Source: Odontesthes bonariensis
Lineage: Eukaryota > Chordata > Actinopteri > Atheriniformes > Atherinopsidae
DNA: 64,000 nt
Assembly: GCF_027942865.1 (NCBI RefSeq)
Contig: NC_134507.1
Span: 38,970,797 to 39,034,796 of the forward strand
Reading direction: 5' to 3'
Of this stretch, positions 22,080 to 33,046 are shown piece by piece. The position numbers and the translations under genes are program-made. The notes below the pieces were generated by a model, which was not told the origin of the DNA, ran no database searches, and was given only the letters and a program-made list of their open reading frames with translations. How positions within the stretch are numbered: the first letter of the stretch is position 1; each line of letters begins with the position of its first letter.

Positions 22080-22446
22080 CGCAGTCCCTGTGACAAATAT
22101 GTGTTACATAGGTGCTGGAACCATACATTGCCCCTATTTTACCAGAGAGTTGGCTTGAGAGGCTGATGTTGAGCCTGCACGTCGAATTCCCTGATGTGAT
22201 TGTTCTCTGCAGCTGAAAATGGGACTCTCAGATAACTTAGTGTGTGTCTGTCAAGCTCCTCTGTTCTCTGTGTGTAGTTTGGTGTTCATGGTCATACAGA
22301 GAAACCAGGGAAGCTCAATCCCACGACGTGCTCATAAACTGCGTCTTTTCTAAAGATTATAGTTCCATTTTAGAAGTCAGAATACAATGGCTCCCTGAAA
22401 CTACCACCATGTACCGCTGGTTTTGTTATTTCACAAGAGTTGGGAA

Positions 22447-22597
22447 GAGTGCACCGTTCCCGGCGGCACTGCAGTACCGGGTCGATGCGTGGAGTGAACG
22501 GAGCAAGCCCCTTTTTCAACCCCTGTGCCTAAAAATCCATTTAATATGTAGTCCTCATATAGAGGACGTATCAGATATTAAACTGATAAGAACAGAT
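22447..22597 (-). pseudogene. U2 snRNA 3' part (nt 38-188), cut by LINE copy C
   Basis: Same break as in unit 3: U2 is intact from nt 38 on, and nt 1-37 are replaced by the LINE 3' end. Nt 1-26 are found at 30308-30333. The junction bases are identical to those of copy B. Confidence 0.92.
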
Positions 22598-22973
22598 TTT
22601 TTTCTTTTGAAAAAATTTATTGACACTAATACATCACATTTTCATAAAAACTTCATATTTAAGACATATGTTTTACCAATGAATAAAACATCAATAAATA
22701 AGTGTAATCTGTATAACCACATTTAAAAGAACAATAAAACAAGTTTTTAGTGGGATATTACAGATAAAGTCAATGTCGTCTAAGGTAGAAGCTACATGTG
22801 AAGTAGTTCTCATACGAGTAGCAGTTTGTATTGAGTTTCTTTAAAAAGGAGTGCATTAGTTAAAATGCTCTCTTCCAAGTCCATTTTTTGTGCAGGAGCG
22901 CAGTGAGTCCCTACCCAGGGAAACTCATTTCGCTCCCCCAAACAGTAGGTCTCTCGGAATCCTGTCGTGGTGC

Positions 22974-25900
22974 TCAGAGGAGATCCCCACCCTGTTGCTC
23001 CTTCCCACCTGCCTCACCCGGAGAGCCAGGCCGTCGCTGCTTTGACCTTTTTGTGTGTAGCTCCGGCTCCTTCATCCGAATGGGCACAGAGGCGATTCTT
23101 CTTTGTGGATGTGTCCTAGGCCCGCCGCCTGCAGCTCCGGCCGCTTGAGCCGCCGCTGCGGCCATCCGGATCACAGCCACGGGGGGGATCTGCATGCGCT
23201 TCCTCACCAGCAAGTTCCTGGAGGTCCACATGGCGTCTTTCATAGCGGCTAGGGTGAGCCACTGCTTGGCAAAGTCATTCTTTTTTATTTTTGTTTGGCT
23301 CACCCCATAGAGCACGAGTTGTGCTGTGAGGACCTCCCTTGCTGGCAAGTACGGGAATTGCAAGGAGCCGGCTGTTGCCCACTGGTCTGCAGCAGCGCTG
23401 CACTCCCAGAGCAGGTGCCTCACCGACTCGGGGGCGCCACAACCAGGTCGCGGGCAGGTTGAGATCGCTGACATGCCCCGGGAGTGCATAACGGACCTGA
23501 CTGGGAGGATCTCATGAGCCACCATCCACGACAGGTCCCGGAGTCTGTTTGGGAGAGCGGAATGGTTGACGTTGCACCAAACTGTTGAGGGCTCGCCGAA
23601 CGCGAGCCCACGCACTGGACTCACTGGTTCCCGCTCCTGCACAACAGAAATCAAAGAGCGGTGGTTTGTTAAAACATGCAACTCCTCTGCCTCCAAGTTA
23701 AAATGCTTTAAGAACGTCTGGATAAAAGCATAGGATGGTGGCAGGCTAAAAGACACAGGCACTTTTAGGTCGGTGGGTAAAATCTTCAGTCTTCTGAGGT
23801 AAGAACCCATCCAGAATCGTGTCATTGCTTTAGTTTTGGGGTTTCCGGATGGGTCTGTGGCCTGTAGGATGTGCAGTGTAGTGTATCTGCTTCCTAAAAA
23901 CAAATAAAAATCAGGCACTCCTTTTCCTCCTTTCTCTTTTTGTTTCTTCATTACATCTCTCCTCAGTCTTTCCCACTTGGAGCCCCACAGAAAATAAAAA
24001 ATGGCTCGGTCCAGGTCTAAAAGCACTTTCCTAGGTGGGATAAAAACAGAACTGATTAGTAAAAGCAAAGGTAAAATCACGGCTTTGATGATTAAAACCT
24101 TTCCTTCAATGGTCAGTCCTCTAAGTCCCCAGTATCCTAGTCTTTGCTTTACTTTCCCTACCACGTCTGGCCAGTTTGATGTCCCTCCCCCTTCCTTGTC
24201 AAAATTAATCCCCAGTATTTTCTGTTTTGTCTGGGTTATAGTCACGGGGAGTCCTGCAGTCTCAGTCGCTGTCCATGGCCCGTAAAATTGGGCTTGGGTC
24301 TTGTTTCTGTTTAGTTTTGCCCCAGAGGCCCGTCCATACCAGTCAGTCAAGTCCAGAGTCCTGTTGATGGATATTAGGTCTGTACATAAAATGTTCACGT
24401 CGTCCATATATAAAACACACTTTGTCGATAGTCCCCCGCTCCCCGGGACTCTCACCCCATTGATTCGGTGGTCCCTTCTCAAGCTCTGTGCCAGTGGTTC
24501 CACACAGATGATGTAGAGGAGGGCAGATAACGGACAACCCTGACGGACACCGCAGTGGATGTTTACTGCTTTTGTCAGATGCCCGTTAACAAGGAATTTG
24601 CTGGTAATGTCCCTGTACAGCAGACCCACCCAAGCTATAAACCTTTCTGGGAACCCCATTTTTTGCAGTACCTGGAAAAGGTACTGGTGCGAGACCCGAT
24701 CAAAGGCTTTCTCAAAGTCTAAATTTAGGACTGCTAGCCGAATGTTTCTGTCTCTCGCATAACAGATGGTGTCTCGGATCAGTACGAGGCTGTCGGTTAT
24801 CTTCCTCCCCGGGATGGCACAGGCTTGATCCGGGTGAATCAGGTCTCCTAAAAACAAGGACATACGTGAAGCTAAAAGTTTACTAAAAAGTTTACAGTCA
24901 AAGTTTAAAAGTGTAATCGGTCTCCAATTCTTCAAGTCAGTCTTGTCTTTTTTTTTGTGAAGAAGAGTCACTATCCCTGCTCTAAAACTGTCAGGAAGTC
25001 GCTCAAGTTGCTCAAATTCCATAAAAACAGTAAACAAGTCAGGTGCTAAAATATCCCAAAAGGTCAAATAAAATTCAAAAGGAAGTCCATCTTGTCCTGG
25101 GGACTTCCCTTTCTTAAAATTTGTAAAACATTTATTTAACTCTGAAATTGTAAAATCTTGGGTTAAAAGCACACTGTCTTTTACTGTTTTTTCTATGAAA
25201 TTTAAAACTTCTGTCATGGTGTCCATTTCAACAGGTTTTTGTTCGTACAGTTCACGATAAAATTGTTCAACAGCTTCTTTAATTTCTTCCATTGAATCAA
25301 CTGTGTACCCGTTCTCTTTTGTTAGCTTTAAAATGGCCCCCCCTTTATTCACAATTTTCTTAAAAAAATACCTTGTGCACTTCTCTCCTTCCTCTATTTC
25401 TCATTCCCTGCTTCTTAAAATGACACCCTTACTTTTAATATCTGCTAAAGTCGACATCTCTGTTTTCACTTGTTTAATTTCATCATTAAAATCCATCCCT
25501 TGTTGGTTTAATTTAAAATAGCGCTGTAGTCGCTTCTGCAGTCCCATCATGCGTCTGTTTTCCCTATTCTTTTTTCTCCTACCTGCCTGTCTAAAGAAAG
25601 TCTGGGTCTTTTCCTTCACCATTTCCCACCAGTGTGCACGTGTATCGTAAAAGTCTTGAAGGGTCTGCCACTCGTGGTACTGCTCCCGGTACTGACTAAC
25701 TATTTCATTTTCTTCTAAAAGGGAGCAGTTTAGTTTCCACAGACCACTTCCGGAAGTCACACCCGAAAAGAGTGATAGGGTGCAGGAAAGCATCAGGTGA
25801 TCAGAAAAGAAAACGGGGGTCAATCTAGCATCGGTTGGTGGGCAGTCCCGTGTAAAAAGGTAGTCTATACGAGAGGCTTTGGTGCCATCACCACTGAACC

Positions 25901-26504
25901 AGGTGAAGCCCTCCTCTCTGGGATGCATGGTCCTAAAACAGTCCTGAAGTTTAAAATCCTTGCATATGCCCTGTAATAAAACCGATGTTTTGTCAACTTT
26001 AAAAAATTCCCCTGCTCTTTTTCTGTCACTCCTGCTTAAAATACAGTTAAAATCACCCCCTAAAACTAGTGGTGCCCTACCTAGCATGTGGGACTGCAGG
26101 TCTTCTAAAAGGTCATACCGGTCATTTTTTTCGTTAAAGCCATAAATATTTAAGAGGTTAAAATCTTGTCCCATAAAAGTCAAATGTGCTAAAAGTGCCC
26201 GTCCGTCTCTCACCACAGTGCTGCCCTTCACCAGAACCTGAGGGTTTTTGATCAAAATGGCCACTCCGTCATTTTTGTTTTGGTTGGATCCACTCCACAA
26301 TGATGTCTGTGGCCACATCTCCTCCCACTGTCTGTAGTGATTTAAAAACGGTAGGCCGCATTCCTGTATTAAAAGAACATCTGACTTAAAAGAACTAAGA
26401 AAGGATAAAACACTCTGGGCTCTAAATTTCGACTTTACACTTCTCACATTAATAGTTGAGAGAGTGAGTGTCATGAGTATGGTTAAAAACAACAGGTATG
26501 ACAT
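22974..26504 (-). pseudogene. LINE ORF2, copy C, single CpG-type nonsense codon
   Basis: An ORF2 of 1,176 codons from ATG at 26504 to the stop at 22974. Endonuclease signatures (LLIQECG, GGDFNCIL, SDHLML) lie in the first 230 residues. The RT spans about 470-760, with [59 protein letters not shown] and the catalytic [11 protein letters not shown] Cys-His motif ([19 protein letters not shown]) lies in the C-terminal domain. The only break is TGA at 25401-25403, where copy B has CGA, the kind of change expected from CpG decay. Loss of function is therefore recent. Confidence 0.9.
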
Positions 26505-27699
26505 CTTAAAAGACTAAATGAGGGTTAAAAACATTTAAAATGTCTTAAAAGCAGTTATGTAATTTCTTGTGAACGGAGCTCTTCCTTCACTTCTACAGGT
26601 GAGAGGCGAGGGTGTTGAGCTCTATTCCCCGGTCGGACTCTGGGGGTTGGCCTCTGTTGCAAGGTTTTGTTAAACTTTGAGTCTCTAGGGGTTGATTGCA
26701 GAACTACATTTAAAAAGGAGACCTCATTTGGTGAATTGGAGGGGAAGACTCTGGGCTCCTCCACAGATGAACTGTCTGAGGTAGTCCCAGCTCTTCCCCT
26801 CTTCTCTGAGACTATAGGAGAATCAGAGGACAATTCTGATGCAAGCCTCTTTGTTTGCTGGGCATCGGGGAGGGAGGCATCCTCGCTATCATCCTGTGAT
26901 TGGACTTCTTCACATTCTGAACTAGCTCCGCCTTCTGCCTGCACCACCTCCTCCTCCTCTCCAGAGCTCTCCATTGGTGGGGGTGTAGCAGGCCCCTCCC
27001 CCTCCTCGGCCTCACCTGACTGCTGTCCACCATTCAGGGATTTTGGCGGGAAGTTTGAATTTTCCAGCCCAGCTGTTTCAAGTAGCTCGTTAACTGCCTC
27101 GGTCTGCCCTCCATTTCCTTCTCGCGTTTTTTTGGATTTCAATTTGTTGGCAAAAGATTTTGGGCAATCTCTGAAGAGGTGGTTTGATTCTCCACAGAGA
27201 TTGCACTTTCTGCCATTCGTACACTCTTCGAAGGTGTGACCGATTCCTCTACATTTGCCACAAAACACCTTCGTGCAGGCCTCCACCAGGTGCCCGTGCT
27301 CCCCACACTTGCGGCAGAGTTTGGGCTGTCCCTGGTAGTGGATGTAGCCTCTGTTTTCTCCCAAGACAATCATTGATGGGAGATGTTTCAGGCCCTGGAA
27401 GCCCTGGGGGTCTTGCCATTGTTGGATGGGGACCCTCCAGGCGCAGTTCCAGATGCCGTCGACATCCCTCACCTTCATTGCCTGGCCTTTAACAGTGCAG
27501 AATCTTCCCAACCATATACAGATATCTTCTGCGTTCACCATTTCATTGAACAGTCTGACAATTACTGTCTTCAGAGTATTGTCAGTAAGTTTCTCAACAG
27601 TAAACGCAGAAAACTGGGCTTGCACATTTTCAAATCTTGTCCAAAACTCCTGCAGCAAAGCTGCAGTGCGAAAACTGACATCGAAACCTTTGTTAAAAG

Positions 27700-29787
27700 C
27701 AGAGGTGGAATGTAACGAAGTATTTTTACTTCGTTACTGTACTTAAGTAGTTTTTTCTGGAATTTGTACTTACTTAAGTAAAAATAAAAATGCAGACTTT
27801 TACTTTTACTCCGTTACATTTTTTGACAACTATCTGTACTTTCTACTTCTTACATTTCTGGAACTGACGTCGTTACTCGTTACATTTAGTCAATGCTTAA
27901 TTTGTAAATCATAAGGTGCCGGAACGCAAAGTACATATGACAGCTCAGGGATGACGAGACGCGCACAGGTCCCGGAACGTATACAGAAAAGGTGCTGAAA
28001 ACAACATGAAAATGTCAACTTGAAACGCTGTGGGACTTACAAGCCTCAATTTCAAATAATATCCATGGTATAAATGTTATGACGATCATTTATAATTATT
28101 TTAGGCTAGTACGCAAAACATAGGCAAATGCCCACATCACCACAGGTGGGACTTGAGTATACAGCCAGCAATTCATTTCTCAACAGGTCTAACATGTAAA
28201 AAAAATATTTATTATTCAAAGATTGGCACGGCGGCTTATTAATAGACAGTATGTTTGCTCACCATATTTAGTTGTTTAAAACACCCCACATCACGAGCAT
28301 GTCCGGATTGTCCTCTACCTCTTTTTTTCTGCTTTTACTGCGTGTGTCTGTGGCAGTTCTGTGTCCTTTGGCCACCCAGGACCTCACGTATGGGACTGGA
28401 TTGAATTTAGCAGGGGGGGTCCAACAAGATTTAAGAAGAGTAAAGATGACATGGTGGATGTGAGCAAAGAGCTACGGTTGGGAGTGCAAATCAAGTTCAT
28501 TTGAGAACTAGCGACCGCAAATTGAATTTGCTCCGGGGCTAGTCTAGTCACTTGTGGTCGTTTTGCGAGGCTGCAAATCGAAACTTAATCGGGCCAATCA
28601 AATCGTGAGGGGCGGGGTCGGAGGCCGGGCTACCTAGTGACGACAGAGGTGCTACGTTTCAGTGTGTAGTCAGAGAGTCTGTAAAAGTCTCTGTGTAGTT
28701 CCAGAGAGAGGTAAACAATGGCTGCGCCCAGCAAACAGTCTTTCGAGTTGGCTTTGGCAGCGACTCTAGAAAATTTAGATATACAGTTTTCTTTGCGAGA
28801 CGAACAGATAACTGCACTTAAGTTTTTTTTAAAAGGACGTTTTCGGAGTTTTGCCCACCGGGTACGGTAAAAGTTTAATTTACCAGCTTGCTCCGTTGGT
28901 CCGTCGCACTGACTACGTAATCCTTCTTCATCGCTCTGATTGGTTGTTGCGCCATCCTATTGCGTGGCGTTGAGTGCAGAGGCAACTTGACAGACAACCG
29001 TTTATCCCGCCCACACTGCTATCCAGCGTCACGGGTCTGGCTTAGGCTAACGTTGCTTCACTCCTAGGTCAGAGACATTTTTTTAACTCTTTTCAGATGG
29101 TTTTCATGTTGGTTTTGTGAATGGTGTTCCTTTCCAATACAGATTTTGATAATTCAGCATGTGTCTTTTTTAATCTTATTTATTTCTCTTACTCTTGCAC
29201 CACGTAAGACACCAACATAGACACAGATAGTTTCTCTTCTTCAACATGTTTGTTGCACATGCTGCTGGATGTGGTAACAGAATGTTGTTGATAAAAAAAA
29301 ATTAAGTCCTAGCACCTTTTATAAGTTGTTGTTTTCCTTTTACTGCTCTCAACAGAGCAGTGTTGGAGAATATGTTGGCAAGGAAATTACTTAATCCGTT
29401 AGTGGTAAACTAGTAAATGTGTTGTCATTCACAGAATTAGAAGTAGAACTATGCACTGTATTGCCAATCACACACAATATCGACACCAATCTTTCAGTAC
29501 ACATACTGTATATTGCTGTGAGCATTTAGAAGTGACATTGGCAGGTCTGCGGTTATGTAATTAAGAACTATAATGGCACAGCCATGACATGGAGAAAGAC
29601 AGCCCATTGCTGCTCAGTACCCAGTACTTTTACTTTTGTACTCAAAAGTACATTTAAAAGTTAGTACTTAGTACTTTTACTTAAGTACATTTTTGGTGTA
29701 CTACTTTTACTTTTACTTGAGTAAATATTTCGCAGGGTACTTCTACTTTTACTTAAGTACAAGACTTCAGTACTTCTTCCACCTCTG
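27700..29787 (+). mobile_element. Non-autonomous hAT element 2 (8-bp TSD) in copy C
   Basis: A 2,088-bp insertion with a perfect 8-bp duplication, gttaaaag at 27692-27699 and 29788-29795. The uninterrupted site is visible in copies A and B. Its ends are inverted repeats beginning CAGAGGTGGAA on both sides and are rich in ACTTAAGTA blocks (left ...CTGTACTTAAGTAG, right ...TACTTAAGTAAAAG), a well-known fish hAT end type. There is no transposase. The interior has anonymous AT-rich DNA and a GC-rich segment at about 28480-29060 that includes a RecQ-like helicase fragment. Confidence 0.9.
28718..28902 (+). pseudogene. RecQ-like helicase 5' fragment inside hAT element 2
   Basis: An ATG at 28718 opens MAAPSKQSFELALAATLENL followed by FSLRDEQITALKFFL. 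After a frame break comes VLPTGYGKSLIYQLAPLV, with Walker A TGYGKS. This is the same protein segment as at 5860-6105 (FSLKIEQRTALESFL...TGFGKSLIYQLAPLV), but the two DNAs differ widely. It keeps a plausible start codon and a GC-rich upstream region, and nothing beyond motif I. It is a fragment, not a working helicase. Confidence 0.6.
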
Positions 29788-30307
29788 GTTAAAAGGCAAT
29801 GACAGGATGCAATTCAAATCGTCTGGCTTGAAGTTCAATATATTTTGAATTAGCTTCCGAGAGAAGTCCAATCTGGACATCTCTATAAGCTTTCCTTCTT
29901 TTTCTTTAAATAAAAATCTAGCGCTGTGGTGCCTCCTCATGCCAGCATAGTTTGCCGACATGATGGAGGCACCACAAACAGTTTTTAAATAAAATGCTTA
30001 AAAGAACAATAATAAATATCACACTAAAACCCAATAAAAGAATAAAAAGTGGATTAAAAGGTACTAAAAATGGATACTTACCTTCCTCTAAAAAAACGGA
30101 ACAACGACACTGACCCTGTTTCAGCTGAAACTCTTTCAAAAAGTAAATACCTGGGAAAAAAGGGTAATACAAGAAAATTTAAATACAAAGAACTCCAACT
30201 ACAATAGACTTGGAATACTTTGATCAAACGCAAAAAAGAACCTCCAAAGCGAGAAAAATTGATGCCAAAAAGGCATAAAATAGTCCACCCAAAGGAGGCG
30301 ATCGCAG

Positions 30308-30333
30308 TCTTAGCCAAAAGGCCGAGAAGCGAT
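30308..30333 (-). pseudogene. U2 snRNA 5' fragment (nt 1-26) at the 5' end of LINE copy C
   Basis: Twenty-six nt of the U2 5' end between the LINE and the U2 promoter region of the terminal unit. It is the partner of 22447-22597. Confidence 0.92.
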
Positions 30334-30715
30334 AACCCTCCACTGTTTCACGTCCGAGAGCCCTTCCTGGCACAATGCGCACTTGTGGCGGTGCTCTTTT
30401 TTTGCCTACAAAGCGTCACTTTGCACCTCCGCCCACCCGGTGCAGTGAGCACTCTTCAATCTTTCAGATGGTACAACTTTGCACTCCCGCCCGCTCAGGA
30501 CAAAGTTAAATGTATGAGGATCAAAGCCAACAATGGCCTGGGACATCTCAGCAGGTCCAGGATCAGAAACATGGAGACTGAGAGCCAATAGAAACAGAGG
30601 TGTCTGCCAACCAATCAGCAGCAGCCCAAGCTGGTTAACTTCCTCGTGTCTATGTGTGTGTGTGTGTGTGTCACAGGGTGATTGTCAGATGTTTCAACTA
30701 AAGACATGCAGGACG
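30334..30715. repeat. Terminal, internally deleted U2-5S unit marking the array end
   Basis: The U2 upstream region is intact to about 30494, then joins directly to spacer sequence that normally follows the truncated 5S (aggacaaagttaaatg). The tail (gggtgattgtcagatgtttc, to about 30712) is the region just before the full 5S. Both 5S copies are absent. Divergence from the internal units is higher, as expected at the edge of a homogenised array. A short (TG)n run lies at about 30653-30671. Confidence 0.8.
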
Positions 30716-31934
30716 CAGAAGTAAATCTAACTGTATTTTTTTTAGAATTGGAAAGAATTGTCCTTATGGATAAAAATCATGTCATTAACATCCATTTCTG
30801 TGACGGAAGTTAATAATTATTTGTGTTGACAGCAGCACCGTCACTGTGAAGGAGAGTGCATTAGAGTGTTATAAATAGCAGCTGAGGGATCACTATTGTA
30901 TATACCTGGGTGGTAGAACACAAACAGTTATACACATAGATTATATAAACCACCCCAGTCAGAACATCACCTGAGATGTCTACCCTGTGAGGGACATTTG
31001 TTTTTTGAGGTGTGGGAGTTAGAGGCAGCTGGAAGCTCTAACAGTCAACCAGCCACAGAGGATGAAGCTCTGATCACTTTTTTCTCATTCTCATGAGAAA
31101 ATCTCAGCAATCTCATTGCTTTACAACTTCACCGCTTGACTAGGCTCATGGATTATCTATATACAATACATCTTCACTGTAAAGTCCAATAGCTGCCCTG
31201 ACATACATACATTCCTTAACTTTACTAGGTTAATTACCATATACACTTATGACTGATTTTTATGAAGTAAAAGTTAGTTGCATGGTGAAAAATGCAAAAA
31301 ACTTAGTGTTTAGAGTGAAGATGACTTTATTTAGAGTGAAGCTCTTTCAACAATAAGTAGCAACACAGTCTCACTCCCACTGCGGATTCAAAGAAGAAGA
31401 AGTGTGCATGGTGCGACATTCAGTCTCTCCCGCTCAGCAAAGTATATTAGGTCTATGTCAGCAACGCAGCAGTCCAGCACACAGGCCGGGGCACTGAGGG
31501 CAGCCTGCTGAGTCCAGTTTTTTTAATTCTTTTGAAGAAGAATAAATAAGGTAAGTTATCAAGCAGGTATGTTTGTTAATATGTTTTAATTACTGCTCTG
31601 ACTGTTAGCGTTCACTAGCTAACGTTAGCATTAGTTAGCTAGCTAACGAACCAAACAGGCATAACGTTAGCCTGTTCAGGCCATGGTTAAGGCGAGTTTG
31701 GGAGGTTTCCCACCATAGTCCTGTGATTATCTTAAAACCTTTGAACAGTTCCAAAGCCTAATTACTTTGAAAGTCTCACATTTGAAATGTTGTAGCATGA
31801 GTTTTCCGTTTTCCCCAAATTGACAGCGATGGCATTTTGCCCTGACTTTCAAATTTGCAAGGTGGAAATGACGGTCAGAGAGTCTCTATTATGAGGAGAG
31901 GGAAAACTGGCGGCTATTTCCGGGTGGTACTGCA
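30716..31934. other. Anonymous sequence right of the array
   Basis: No coding region or known element recognised. A perfect-looking splice donor (aataaataag followed by gtaagt at 31551) ends a GC-richer stretch from about 31380. It could be a 5' noncoding exon of the downstream OB-fold gene, but this is a guess. Several ttagctagctaacg-type repeats lie at 31610-31680. Confidence 0.3.
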
Positions 31935-32618
31935 CTCTAGGGGCGCCAACGAAGAAGTGCAGAGCACGCCGAACTCTATGGTGGTACTATGAAATCCACA
32001 TTAGATCCAGCCATTGCTTTCGATAGAATTTTTTATATTTTTTTATTTTCATTTTCCTAAAGGAAGGATAAATTATCCTTTCAAACGGCACTTGGTTTGA
32101 TTTTTTTAGACTCGCTAGATCTTTTTAAAATACACATTTATTGTCAGTATTGCCTCACGAGTGACGTCAGGCATGTGGCATCACTTTACGGCATGGTCAG
32201 TCCTAGCGCTGAGCTAGCAGAGAGGTGTTAGCTCAAATAGTTACAGATTTCAGCACATCCCTTTTACATACTCTCTGACTAGCCTCTGGTTTAGCTTTGG
32301 TTGTTGTTAGCAGCACCAGGTTAGCACTCTGGCACAGTGGACGAGTGCCGTAAAGCAGCCGGTCGTAATCTGCCGTGCGTTCATCAGATTCCGTTAGCAA
32401 AATGCTAGCGGAGACTGACTCGCAAATGCCAGACCTGTAAGAAAACAGAAAGATATAACTCCCAGGTTATTGTACTTTTGATATAAATCTACATCCCGCT
32501 GTCAGAAATCACAGTAATATTTTCAGGTTTCAGTCGCTAGCGGGGACATTTTTTGAGTTATTAGCGCCAGCCCTATGGAAAATGGTCATTCTGCACTCGC
32601 TCGCCAGCGCCCCCAGAG
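31935..32618. mobile_element. MITE candidate with ~45-bp imperfect terminal inverted repeats
   Basis: The left end reads CTCTAGGGGCGCCAACGAAG then AAGTGCAGA. The right end, reverse-complemented, reads CTCTGGGGGCGCTGGCGAGC then GAGTGCAGA. Similarity continues into ...TTCCATAGGG versus ...CTCTATGGTG. The 684-bp interior has no coding capacity. A target duplication could not be seen clearly. Superfamily not assigned. Confidence 0.45.
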
Positions 32619-33046
32619 AAAATCAACTGAACTGCAGCCAAATTTTTTATAATGGGGCAAATAGGAAGTGGAACGGCTGTCTGTAAAAGGGATGTGTGAC
32701 GGTTTTCAGTTAAGGCAGCATGAATGTGTTTGATGCAGCGAGGAGGATAAATGAGGTTCATAATGCACTGGCGCTGTCTTTCCTTGGGGAAATGGTGAAG
32801 GCTGGTGTAGTAGCATAGATGCTTTCGCACCCTATGAGTCATGACGGCCCTAATTGCACACAGCAATAAGGGTAAATAGCCATTTACTGCTGGTGGGATG
32901 GACTATATAGCCCAGTTACCTCCTCATCTCGCTCTTTTTGCGCTCCGTGCCCATATTATTTCCCAGCAGAGTGGCTGAGCTCAGGTGTCTTGCTCCGTGT
33001 GCGACACATAACCCAGTTGGTTTGAGGTGGTATTACTATTTTCAAA
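32619..33046. other. Anonymous spacer between two MITE candidates
   Basis: Nothing recognised. Short open frames here have no family resemblance. Confidence 0.3.

Larger units (their letters stand above)
26555..29961 (-). pseudogene. LINE ORF1, copy C, split by a hAT
   Basis: The N-terminal part (29961-29796, [10 protein letters not shown]...LPFN) and the remaining part (27691-26555) flank hAT element 2. Without the hAT the frame would read through with the same length as in copy B. All three CCHC knuckles are present in the left part, followed by the acidic tail. The insertion separates the start codon from the knuckles. Confidence 0.85.
22598..30307 (-). mobile_element. Keno-like Tx1-clade LINE, copy C, full length, hAT-interrupted
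   Basis: Both ends are present, at U2 nt 38 (left) and U2 nt 26 (right). After removing the 2,088-bp hAT and one TSD copy, the element is about 5.61 kb, as copy B. The 3' end is AATAAATTTTTTCAAAAG plus six A. ORF2 has one nonsense codon, and ORF1 appears to have been open before the hAT came in. This is the best preserved ORF2 of the three. Confidence 0.92.
8570..30715 (-). repeat. Tandem U2 snRNA - 5S rRNA array, ~1.68-kb unit, LINE-interrupted
   Basis: Direct repeats of one unit follow each other. Unit 1 is 8596-10280 (1,685 bp), unit 2 is 10281-11962 (1,682 bp) and unit 3 is 11963-13607, cut by LINE copy B. Unit 4 is 19258-20947 (1,690 bp), unit 5 is 20948-22597, cut by LINE copy C, and a deleted terminal unit lies at 30334-30715. 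Each full unit holds, left to right, the U2 upstream region, a truncated 5S (plus), a full 5S (minus) and U2 (minus). Length differences come from small indels: +8 in the 5S of unit 4, +5 upstream of the 5S in units 1 and 5, and -2 in unit 1. Linkage of 5S with snRNA genes is known in some fishes. Confidence 0.95.

Noticed and set aside
8570-30715. CRISPR-like reading of the regularly spaced repeats
   Set aside because: The repeats are eukaryotic U2/5S gene units of 1.68 kb, and no short repeat-spacer pattern exists.
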